Translations under genes and position numbers: made by a program | Shown: positions 5,449-12,201 of the stretch, one piece after another | Numbering within the stretch: the first letter of the stretch is position 1 | How the letters are laid out: every line of letters begins with the position of its first letter | From: an uncultured Flavobacteriales bacterium | Lineage (GTDB): Bacteria > Bacteroidota > Bacteroidia > Flavobacteriales > Crocinitomicaceae | Assembly (NCBI GenBank): GCA_946480085.1 | Contig: CAMLHZ010000031.1 | Span: 1-12,201 of the forward strand | DNA length: 12,201 bases | Direction of reading: 5' to 3' | Notes under the pieces: generated by a model | The model's database searches: none | Told to the model about the DNA's origin: nothing | What the model saw: the letters and a program-made list of their open reading frames with translations, nothing else

Positions 5449-8400
5449 ATGAAAACGCTTTTACTCCTGCTTTCGCTCTCAATTACCCTGGTTTCAACTG
5501 CTCAAAACGCTTTTATTTATGATGAGTACATTTCAATCAATCATGAAAAAGGAAAAATACAGATCTGGGATTATTACAACGATAAACTGCTTTGTAAAGC
5601 TGCTCCGGCCGATGAAATGGTAACCGGTGCAAACCATGGTTTGATTGGGTTCAAAAAAGGAAAAAAGTATGGCTTAATGAATTTCTATGGAAAGATCGTT
5701 GTTCCTGCAATCTATGATGCTTTCGATTATGGTGAATACGGTACACCTTTGGAATTCAGAGGCAGCTGTTTCGCGGTGAGAAAAGGAGAAACAATCGGCT
5801 TGATCGACAGCACAGGGAAGTTTTCTGTTCCACTTGGAGACTACGATTACGTTTGGGATGCAAATGCTGGTATTGGTGCCGCACAAAAAGACGGTTTATT
5901 TGGCTTGTTCAGGAATGGAAAGAACGTACTTCCGATGGAATACAACATCGATTACTACTACTCCACTGATGGTTTTCAATTCAACCGTGAAACGGAAGTT
6001 ATTGTGAAAGGAGATCTGATTGGATTGGTAAACAATAAAGGTGTACTTGTTCAGGAAGCAAAATACATCAACATTAACGATCTGGATGACAAGTACTGGG
6101 TACTTCGTGATCAGGATTCGAAAGAACAGCTTGCAGACCTTTCCGGTAAAATCATCCTGAAGAATAAATACGACCAGATCTACGACTCAAACGGGAATTA
6201 CATTTTTGTGGGTGAAGGAAACAAGTATGGAGTGGTTCGTCTTGACGGAACAGTAGCTTGTCCTATTGCATATGATGCTCTTGGTTATGAAGTCACGTCG
6301 GATAGAATGTTTGTGAAGCTGAACAGCAAATGGGGAATTTACAATCTGAAAACGCAAAAGCAACTTGCACTGGATTACGATAACGAATATTCTCCCATGT
6401 GGCTGAAAACAGGGAATGCAGCAGTTCAGATCAACGGATTGTGGGGAATGGTGAATATGGAAGGAAAGATGATCGTTCAACCTGCATTCGACAATACAGA
6501 CATGCCCGTTTTCTACGAAGATCATGCTTTGGTAAAACAAAACGACAAATACGGCATCCTAAGCAGCGAAGGAAAACTAATTCTTCCATGTATTTACGAT
6601 AACCTTGTTCCCAATCCATACAGTAATCAGTTGGTTGCCAGCAATGAAAAAATGGGATTGCTTTCTAAGCAATTTGAGGTGCTGATTCCATGTGAATACG
6701 ACGAAGTTGGCTACATCATAAATGAGGAACTATATCTCGTGCGCAACGGTGAAAAAGTCGGAATGTATGAAATTGGAAAGGGATTGGTTGTTCCGGTAGA
6801 GTTTGATGAGATTGGCGGATACCTGGGGTATTATAGCAATGAAAACTTCCTGCAAACAACGGTGAACAAGAAGATCGGATTTGTGGACTTATCAGGAAAC
6901 AAACTGCTGCCAAACATTGCCGATCAGGTCTTCAAGGTAAATGATGTGGAAGCAATTATTCGCGAAAATGATCAACTCAAAAGATACTCCATGACAACCG
7001 GGAAAGAAATGAAGCTCGATATTGATTCAATCGTCAAGTTCGAAACCGTTTCTTTTGTCAACACCAACCTGAAGTGGTATTGTATCTCGAATTCGAACAA
7101 AAAGATCATAGGCAGGGAATACAGTGCTCTTGGGAAATTTGACCAAGAAGGCAGAGTACTTGCTTACCTGGAATCGTTAGACTATCCAATTGCGCTTAAC
7201 GCTAAAGGTGAAGAAATCAAGCCAGGATTTCATCTCGTTTCGGAATCTATCTTCGATACTATACTAGATGATGACAATCTGGAATCCATTGCTGCGATTC
7301 TTGTTAAAAAGAAATTGATCAATCCGATGTCAGAGTATTCCGTCGTGGATCAAATGAGGAATAACTTTGTTATCGAAACCTCTGATTTTGTATTGTATGA
7401 CGAATATGGTTACGAAATAGAGGATGCTAAATTTTCAGTGGAGGTTTACGATAAAAAACATTATTTCGGAGACGAATACGAATTTCCGTCAGAACCAATC
7501 TATGAATTCACATATTCTGATCATTACTCCAATTGGAGTGCACCGAATAAAGAAGGTTGGCGCTGGGCAACCTTAAAAGAACACCCAAGTGAAGATCGAA
7601 TGCCATACATTTCCCACCATACAGTATTGGTAAACAATGAAGGAAAAGAGATCCGCAAGGAAAATTATATGCCATTTAGTTCTGTTCCATTTTTTGAACA
7701 CACCTTTAATAGAGATGCATTGATGGTAGTTGACGAAACAGGAGTTCTTTCCTGGGAAATGAATGAATCTTTGCCTTGGGAAAAATTAGGAAAGTATACC
7801 AATGTCATTGATTCAGTTCAAACCTATTTCCCAACAGCTAACGGATTGACAACTGAACAGTTTATTGAACAATACAAGGATTCTGTTTACATCAGTATTC
7901 TATCAGGCTGGACTTACGTTCCAGAATATGAAGAAGTCCAAACCTTTGAATACTATTTCTACAAAACCGCTGGGGCACAGTTGTTCATGATTCCACCGCC
8001 AAGCGAAGTGAAATACCGTTTTGTAATAGCAGATCCGAAGAAAATGAAAGGTGGTGAAAATCTTCCGGATTACGGAAAAGAATCTGCTGACCAATTGAAC
8101 AGTTACGAATATACAGACGGTCCTCAAATTCCATACATCCAGGCAATGACTATGGGAGAAAAAACGGCATACGCGTTTGGAGACATCGGCTATTTCGTGC
8201 TTCCTCAGTTCGGCGAATACGATTCAGAAGAATACAGGAAAGAAACCCTTCAATCCTATTTGAAAGATACTGCCTACGCGTTGATCAAACCCTATCTTCA
8301 ACAAGCGGAACATTTTGAAAAACTCATTGAATTTGGAATCGCGAAAGAAGATGAATACGGTACTCCAGACCAAAAACTGGATGAGTTTGTATCGGTTCGC

Positions 8401-9429
8401 AGGAATAGTTTACAGCTTTATTTCTACCCTAAAAACCTGGCCTTGGCTATGGAAAACGAATTGCTGCTCGAACCGAAATACCTTTCAATTGCTTCGGACA
8501 ACAGCGCCATTGGAAAGAAAGGACATTCCACTTTCATCGCCATTGATTCGCTTCTAAACATCTGGCGTTACGATCTGTCAACACGAAAACTGGTAGTAGA
8601 TAAGGAAAATACGCTCACAGGAATAACACGAGAAGGCATCTTTACCCAAAATGCGAAGACCAAATTATACAACTTCAACAATTTTGGGGCACAGCTTAGC
8701 GGAACGTTCGACGACAACATCAAGAAGGTAAACCTCATTCCGAACATGAGCGGCATTCAGCAACTGGAATTCACCGGCAACTGCGATTATTCCACACCCA
8801 TAATGACCGTTTACGGCGAAGACAGCATCATTTATCACGAAGACGGAAGCGCCGAATATGTTTACTATCATTTCTGCGACACCAATGTGATGGGGAAATA
8901 CGGCAGATTTCAGAACGGATTGGATTTACATGCTTACAAACTGTCGAACCAACCAGTAAAACTGGTTTACAACTATGCACCCGTTGAGCAGTACACGTTA
9001 ACAACAACTTCTGTAAACAATGGCATTCCTCTAAATGACATGCGTGATGGAGAATACGCTATTGAAGAAACCGCAGCAGGATTACAATTTATGAGTAACA
9101 ACAGGATCCTCGAGCTTTCCGAAAAGGAATACCTCAAGGTGCGCGACATACCCATGCTTTCTAATGGTTACGGTGGTATTTATCGAAAAGGGAAATTCAT
9201 CCCGTATCAAACCTTGCTTCCATTTCCTGAAAAACACGCGGTTTACATTCACCTCAATAAAGACAACTATTTGATTGGAGATCAAAAATCAGTGGAATTG
9301 GTAAAACTGGGTAACGATCAAAAACTCAGTAAATCGGGATTATTCTTTACTTCGGGCGAAGACTTCAATGAGAAATACGGTAATGATTTTGAGTTGAGAT
9401 ATAAGATTCAGGATTTTGTGGGGTATTAA
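5449..9429 (+). CDS. Large exported WG-repeat protein with unknown C-terminal region
   Basis: A 1326-residue protein. Residues 1-19 are a signal peptide (MKTLLLLLSLSITLVSTAQ). I chose the ATG at 5449 for this reason; an 80-residue upstream extension would translate the palindromic repeat. Residues about 70-490 carry a regular WG-repeat array. G-containing cores appear at KYGLMN (73), TIGLID (115), LFGLFR (150), LIGLVN (190), KYGVVR (259), KWGIYN (294), LWGMVN (331), KYGILS (368), KMGLLS (401), KVGMYE (436) and KIGFVD (475), with a degenerate copy near 226; spacing is 33-42 residues. Each core is followed by x-x-G-K-x-x-x-P-x-x-Y/F-D. From about 500 to the end (over 800 residues) I recognise no domain; it is rich in Tyr, Glu and Asp. 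No C-terminal sorting tail is evident. It is divergent from another WG gene, which suggests related roles at the envelope. Confidence 0.85.
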   Translation: MKTLLLLLSLSITLVSTAQNAFIYDEYISINHEKGKIQIWDYYNDKLLCKAAPADEMVTGANHGLIGFKKGKKYGLMNFYGKIVVPAIYDAFDYGEYGTPLEFRGSCFAVRKGETIGLIDSTGKFSVPLGDYDYVWDANAGIGAAQKDGLFGLFRNGKNVLPMEYNIDYYYSTDGFQFNRETEVIVKGDLIGLVNNKGVLVQEAKYININDLDDKYWVLRDQDSKEQLADLSGKIILKNKYDQIYDSNGNYIFVGEGNKYGVVRLDGTVACPIAYDALGYEVTSDRMFVKLNSKWGIYNLKTQKQLALDYDNEYSPMWLKTGNAAVQINGLWGMVNMEGKMIVQPAFDNTDMPVFYEDHALVKQNDKYGILSSEGKLILPCIYDNLVPNPYSNQLVASNEKMGLLSKQFEVLIPCEYDEVGYIINEELYLVRNGEKVGMYEIGKGLVVPVEFDEIGGYLGYYSNENFLQTTVNKKIGFVDLSGNKLLPNIADQVFKVNDVEAIIRENDQLKRYSMTTGKEMKLDIDSIVKFETVSFVNTNLKWYCISNSNKKIIGREYSALGKFDQEGRVLAYLESLDYPIALNAKGEEIKPGFHLVSESIFDTILDDDNLESIAAILVKKKLINPMSEYSVVDQMRNNFVIETSDFVLYDEYGYEIEDAKFSVEVYDKKHYFGDEYEFPSEPIYEFTYSDHYSNWSAPNKEGWRWATLKEHPSEDRMPYISHHTVLVNNEGKEIRKENYMPFSSVPFFEHTFNRDALMVVDETGVLSWEMNESLPWEKLGKYTNVIDSVQTYFPTANGLTTEQFIEQYKDSVYISILSGWTYVPEYEEVQTFEYYFYKTAGAQLFMIPPPSEVKYRFVIADPKKMKGGENLPDYGKESADQLNSYEYTDGPQIPYIQAMTMGEKTAYAFGDIGYFVLPQFGEYDSEEYRKETLQSYLKDTAYALIKPYLQQAEHFEKLIEFGIAKEDEYGTPDQKLDEFVSVRRNSLQLYFYPKNLALAMENELLLEPKYLSIASDNSAIGKKGHSTFIAIDSLLNIWRYDLSTRKLVVDKENTLTGITREGIFTQNAKTKLYNFNNFGAQLSGTFDDNIKKVNLIPNMSGIQQLEFTGNCDYSTPIMTVYGEDSIIYHEDGSAEYVYYHFCDTNVMGKYGRFQNGLDLHAYKLSNQPVKLVYNYAPVEQYTLTTTSVNNGIPLNDMRDGEYAIEETAAGLQFMSNNRILELSEKEYLKVRDIPMLSNGYGGIYRKGKFIPYQTLLPFPEKHAVYIHLNKDNYLIGDQKSVELVKLGNDQKLSKSGLFFTSGEDFNEKYGNDFELRYKIQDFVGY

Positions 9430-9489
9430 TGAGAGGTCTCTGCATGATGTGCTTATTGTGCAAATGGAAATAATCCGCAATTTTATATC

Positions 9490-10200
9490 GTGAAAGAAAT
9501 CAACTACAAATTTGTTCTGAGCAATGTCGTAACCGCCATAATACTTTTCTTCTCTGTTCCCTATTACAGAAGAAGTTATGAAACTTTTCATGAAGCCGGA
9601 AGCCAGCCAGTTTACGGCGGAGTAGTGATGCTTCTTGTAATGATCGGAATGATTGCAACAACTATTAGAGCAAGTAATATTGCATATGAATCAAAGAACC
9701 ATATTAAATGGTATGGACGTCTTTTTCTATTCACTTTGTATATCTGCTCCTTCGTTGCAAACATGCTATTAATAAATTCGGCAATACGAATGATTGGTTT
9801 TGACTCGAGAACTGGGGGAGCGCGAGGTTATGCGATAATTATTCTAATTGTTGGGTTCATTTCACTGATAGCAGAAAGCTATTTTCTACAAAACCGACCG
9901 AAACAAATCTTGTATCCGCATCACCAAAAGAAGATCAATTGGATTAGTGGAATTTATTCCTCTTTAGGCGTGAGTTTGTGTTGGAATCATTTGGTTGTTG
10001 CAGGCGGAATTCACTTCACCAATACTGTATTTTCTATCCTAATGCACATTGTCCTAATGTTTGTTTTGGTATTCCCCTTTCAAAGGTTGTTCTGGTATGA
10101 GCTCGTTTCGAATTCAGAATCCAGAAAGGACAATCTAAAAACCTTTGGCGCCATTGTACTGGTATTTGCCTGCGGAATTATTCCGATTTTTTTGAGTTGA
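9490..10200 (+). CDS. Seven-helix integral membrane protein, unknown function
   Basis: A 236-residue protein that I do not recognise. Hydrophobic segments are at about residues 8-26, 41-59, 76-96, 112-132, 153-173, 178-200 and 217-235, giving about seven helices, with short basic or polar links (KNHIKW, QNRPKQILYPHHQKK, SNSESRKDN). No transporter or enzyme motif stands out. The start is a GTG. No in-frame ATG lies between the upstream in-frame stop (9445-9447) and 9490, and the first internal Met would remove helix 1. There is no clear ribosome site. The gene follows the large WG gene after 60 nt on the same strand and may be cotranscribed with it. Its last 23 bases overlap the converging gene at 10178-10669. 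Confidence 0.7.
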   Translation: MKEINYKFVLSNVVTAIILFFSVPYYRRSYETFHEAGSQPVYGGVVMLLVMIGMIATTIRASNIAYESKNHIKWYGRLFLFTLYICSFVANMLLINSAIRMIGFDSRTGGARGYAIIILIVGFISLIAESYFLQNRPKQILYPHHQKKINWISGIYSSLGVSLCWNHLVVAGGIHFTNTVFSILMHIVLMFVLVFPFQRLFWYELVSNSESRKDNLKTFGAIVLVFACGIIPIFLS

Positions 10201-10669
10201 TCTCGAACAAAACGAATTCAGGCATATTTTCAGGAGCAACAATTATAGTTTTATTGATCTCAGAAGAGATTTTCTTGAGAAATGAAACAAGAATATCATG
10301 ATCTTCAATTGACTGAAATTCTTTTGGATCGATTGTGCATTCTATTTCATCTTCCGAAAAGATATGTGCATTAATTTGAAGAGTAGAAATGAAAATCTTG
10401 ATTGGAGGAACTGCTTCCACACCAAACTGAAACTGTTCCAAAATTGTCTGAAAGTTCGGTTTTGATTCAGAAACACATTTAAGGTGATTAAACCATTCTA
10501 TGTGATTATTCTCTCCAAGATAATCGACAAATTTTGCCCAATCTTGCTCGCTGACATCTTTAATATAGATATCTCTCAACGAACCGTCTTCAAAATAAAC
10601 GTTCTCTTTTAATTCTGACCAAATCATAAAATTGACATAAAACTTGATCGTACTGGAATCATATTTCAA
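10178..10669 (-). CDS. Small acidic soluble protein, unknown function
   Basis: A 163-residue protein without signal peptide or membrane helix and with a net acidic composition. I do not recognise a family. Predicted strands (IKFYVNFMIW, VYFEDGSLRDIYI, IKIFISTLQINAHIF, KTIIVAP, PEFVLFEI) alternate with helices (DWAKFVDYL, ILVSFLKKISSEI), suggesting a compact alpha/beta fold. The start is uncertain: 10669 is a TTG, and the first in-frame ATG at 10627 would lose a plausible first strand. The frame stays open for only four more codons upstream before a TGA. The 3' end overlaps the convergent membrane protein gene by 23 bp. The gene lies 101 bp downstream of the LRR gene on the same strand, a spacer in which I see no terminator or promoter. 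Confidence 0.62.
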   Translation of the reverse strand: MKYDSSTIKFYVNFMIWSELKENVYFEDGSLRDIYIKDVSEQDWAKFVDYLGENNHIEWFNHLKCVSESKPNFQTILEQFQFGVEAVPPIKIFISTLQINAHIFSEDEIECTIDPKEFQSIEDHDILVSFLKKISSEINKTIIVAPENMPEFVLFEINSKKSE

Positions 10670-10770
10670 TTCGCAGTATTTTCAATACCATGGTTTGTTG
10701 TGATAAGCAATTGATAGCTTCCCTAACTCAGATTCAACTGATCTATTGTACTTTCTTGATTGAAAATTAA

Positions 10771-11499
10771 CTACTCCCCAATTTCAATTAGAGTTTTTCC
10801 TAATCCTCCACTTTTTATTAAGGAAGATTGCGATGGAGTTGTAATCAATTTTACTGAAGGATCTACATATAGAATATGAGTTTGCAATTTCGAATTAAAT
10901 CGAATATCCAATTCCTTTATCGGGTTATCGGCTATTCTCAATTGAACAATTTCAGGATTCTTCGAAATATCAATACTAACAATATTATTATCGCTTAGAG
11001 AAAGATATACCAGTTTCGGATAAGGCACAGGATCAAAAGATTTTAACTGCCCTCCTTCTGCTGAAAAGCTAGTTAGCTTTGGAAGATTCCCTAAACTAAC
11101 TGTACTCAAACTATCATTGAAATTCAAGTGCAAGGCTGTTAGCTCAGGCATATCATTCACTTCGATTTTTTTCAAAGTATTTACGGCACAATAAAATTCT
11201 TTAAGCTGATGAAAACCTGTCAGCCTCACCTCTGTAATTTGATTGCGAGTCAGAATTAAAATTTCCAAATTCGGGAATAAATAAGCATCATCAGCAAATT
11301 GAATATTTTTTTCCATCAGAGATAGCTTTTTCACCTCATCTGCTTCCTCTTTTTGAATTACGTTGTCACCATTCAAATCAATTCTTGGTTCATGAGTGAG
11401 TACCGCTTTTAAGAAGTTCTCATCTTTAAATATCAAATTTTGAGCAGTGGAAGTAAATCCAATGAGAATAATAGACAGTAATAGATAGCTCTTTTTCAT
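10771..11499 (-). CDS. Exported leucine-rich repeat protein with EF-hand loop
   Basis: A 242-residue protein with a signal peptide (MKKSYLLLSIILIGFTSTAQ, residues 1-20). I chose the ATG at 11499 because the longer frame reaches into the tRNA terminator. Residues 41-52, DLNGDNVIQKEE, form a canonical EF-hand loop (Asp1, Asn3, Asp5, Val7, Ile8, Glu12), so calcium binding is likely. Six leucine-rich repeats of 20-21 residues follow at about 76-201, for example FPNLEILILTRNQITEV, LPKLTSFS and YPKLVYLSLSDNNIVSI. The order signal, EF-hand, LRR occurs in other exported Bacteroidota proteins. There it is often followed by a C-terminal type IX sorting domain, which is not visible here; the chain ends shortly after the repeats. 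It probably mediates binding at the surface or in the periplasm. Confidence 0.85.
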   Translation of the reverse strand: MKKSYLLLSIILIGFTSTAQNLIFKDENFLKAVLTHEPRIDLNGDNVIQKEEADEVKKLSLMEKNIQFADDAYLFPNLEILILTRNQITEVRLTGFHQLKEFYCAVNTLKKIEVNDMPELTALHLNFNDSLSTVSLGNLPKLTSFSAEGGQLKSFDPVPYPKLVYLSLSDNNIVSIDISKNPEIVQLRIADNPIKELDIRFNSKLQTHILYVDPSVKLITTPSQSSLIKSGGLGKTLIEIGE

Positions 11500-11517
11500 A
11501 AAGATTGATTTTATTCT

Positions 11518-11557
11518 AAAAAACAAAATCCCCAAGATATTGATACATCTTGAGGAT
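11518..11557 (-). terminator. Intrinsic terminator of the tRNA-Asp transcript
   Basis: Read on the minus strand, ATCCTCAAGAT (11557-11547) and ATCTTGGGGAT (11538-11528) form an 11-bp stem with one T-G wobble and an 8-nt loop. The tract TTTGTTTTTT (11527-11518) follows. It lies about 50 nt downstream of the tRNA and just before the LRR gene start at 11499, so it should insulate that gene from tRNA transcription. Confidence 0.85.
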
Positions 11558-11605
11558 CTCTAATTCCTACAGCCATATAGGACTTATCTTTACTTTTAAC
11601 AGTAG

Positions 11606-11679
11606 CGGTCTGGACGGGACTCGAACCCGCGACCCCATGCGTGACAGGCATGTATTCTAACCAACTGAACTACCAAACC
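11606..11679 (-). tRNA. tRNA-Asp (GUC)
   Basis: A 74-nt cloverleaf on the minus strand. The acceptor stem GGTTTGG pairs with CCAGACC (one G-T wobble) and the discriminator is G at 11606. The D arm is GTTC/GAAT and the anticodon stem CATGC/GCATG is perfect. The anticodon loop CTGTCAC carries GTC (plus-strand positions 11643-11645). The T arm is GCGGG/CCCGT around TTCGAGT. The CCA tail is not encoded, so it must be added after transcription. The gene has its own promoter and terminator. Confidence 0.97.
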
Positions 11680-11697
11680 TCTGCGTTATTGCGGTTG

Positions 11698-11727
11698 CAA
11701 AGATAGTACAGAATTTCGTTTCTGCAA
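11698..11727 (-). promoter_or_regulatory. Bacteroidota-type promoter of tRNA-Asp
   Basis: On the minus strand, TTG (11727-11725) is followed by a 19-nt spacer and TATCTTTG (11705-11698). This is a full match to the Bacteroidota -33/-7 promoter pattern (TTG, 19-21 nt, TAnnTTTG). The tRNA begins 18 nt past the -7 box, leaving a short leader. Confidence 0.8.
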
Positions 11728-11765
11728 GCGTTTTGATGAAAAATTTTGAATATAATTTAAAATTA

Positions 11766-12201
11766 CTAGCCAAAGTTTTGTTTTTCAACCAAATATGTCG
11801 TCAATATTTTTTCGAAATTATCGCCAACATTGACCGAAACGTACTTAATCTGGTTCTTTGCACACGTTAAAGCCAGATTTTTAAAGTAGGCTTCTGCCCT
11901 TTTTTCATATTCCAGCTTTACATTATCTGCAAAAATGGATACTTCTTCGCCAGATTCTAAGTCGATAAACTTTCTTGGCGTGTTATCAAAGTCAAATTTA
12001 AGCTCGGTTTCATGATCAACCACGTGAAACAAAACTACTTTGTGTTTATTATGTTTTAAATGCTGCAGCGCGTTAAAGAGCTTTTCATCATCCTCAGACT
12101 GGAACATATCCGTAAACAAAATAATCATCGAACGACGGTGCATCTTCTCAGCAATCTGATGCAGATACGTAATCGTATCAGTGCTTTTTTTGATTTTTGG
12201 C
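11766..12201 (-). CDS. DUF58 domain protein, C-terminal part (cut by window edge)
   Basis: The frame is open to the right edge, so only the last 144 or so residues are visible; the ATG at 12143 is internal. Recognisable blocks are ITYLHQIAEKMHRRSMIILF, FTDMFQSEDDE, VVLFHVVDHETELKFDF, FIDLESGEEV and the end LTTYLVEKQNFG. They are typical of Bacteroidota DUF58 proteins, which usually sit downstream of a MoxR-type AAA+ ATPase and upstream of Bat (VWA/TPR) genes. DUF58 proteins have a VWA-like fold and are thought to work with the ATPase as a chaperone-like or envelope-stress system. The neighbouring genes that would confirm the Bat arrangement are outside the window on the right. To the left the gene is followed by tRNA-Asp, so it ends its unit. 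Confidence 0.88.
   Translation of the reverse strand, partial: PKIKKSTDTITYLHQIAEKMHRRSMIILFTDMFQSEDDEKLFNALQHLKHNKHKVVLFHVVDHETELKFDFDNTPRKFIDLESGEEVSIFADNVKLEYEKRAEAYFKNLALTCAKNQIKYVSVNVGDNFEKILTTYLVEKQNFG

Noticed and set aside
10173..10193. Terminator-like hairpin CGGAA-TTA-TTCCG followed by seven T
   Set aside because: It lies inside the membrane protein gene and its T-run ends before the stop codon at 10198, so termination there would give an mRNA without a stop; the stem is only 5 bp.
12141..12143. ATG at 12143 as start of the last gene
   Set aside because: The frame continues upstream to the window edge with residues (TYLHQIAEK) typical of the interior of DUF58 proteins.
1..12201. 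CRISPR array, transposase, restriction or toxin-antitoxin genes
   Set aside because: No regularly spaced direct repeats and no recognisable proteins of these kinds were found on either strand.

Overview
This window looks like a chromosomal segment of a Bacteroidota bacterium, most likely a flavobacterium-type organism. The evidence is a tRNA-Asp gene without an encoded CCA end, a Bacteroidota-type promoter (TTG, 19-nt spacer, TAnnTTTG) in front of it, a DUF58 protein of the Bat/MoxR-associated type, WG-repeat proteins, an exported LRR protein with an EF-hand loop, AT-rich leaders without clear Shine-Dalgarno sequences, and moderate-to-low GC. The genus cannot be fixed from the sequence alone.

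Layout from left to right: (1) 1-55, a palindromic repeat. (2) 69-651 on the minus strand, a two-gene unit with a small two-helix membrane protein and a small basic DUF6496-like protein. (3) 891-1310 on the plus strand, a small protein of the family usually labelled 'phosphoribosylpyrophosphate synthetase' in Bacteroidota, with palindromic elements on both sides. (4) 1388-5205 on the minus strand, three genes for exported proteins: a WG-repeat protein and two paralogues that combine a signal peptide, TPR-like helices and a crystallin-like C-terminal beta domain. A MITE-like element separates the two paralogues. (5) 5449-9429 on the plus strand, divergent from the WG gene, a 1326-residue exported WG-repeat protein with a large unrecognised C-terminal part. 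(6) 9490-10669, a seven-helix membrane protein that converges on and overlaps a small acidic protein of unknown function. (7) 10771-11499 on the minus strand, the LRR/EF-hand protein. (8) tRNA-Asp with its own promoter and terminator. (9) The C-terminal part of a DUF58 protein that runs off the right edge.

The middle of the window (1.4-9.4 kb) encodes four exported proteins in a row: two WG-repeat proteins and the two TPR/crystallin-like paralogues. They may serve one envelope or periplasmic function, but no catalytic domain is recognisable, so this is inference from neighbourhood and shared export. I see no defence system, CRISPR array, transposase or other clearly recognised novel system. 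The most unusual features are the density and variety of short palindromic elements in the spacers (at least five, of several types), the MITE-like element, the Cys/His-rich segment of the smaller WG protein, and the unassigned ~800-residue tail of the large one.
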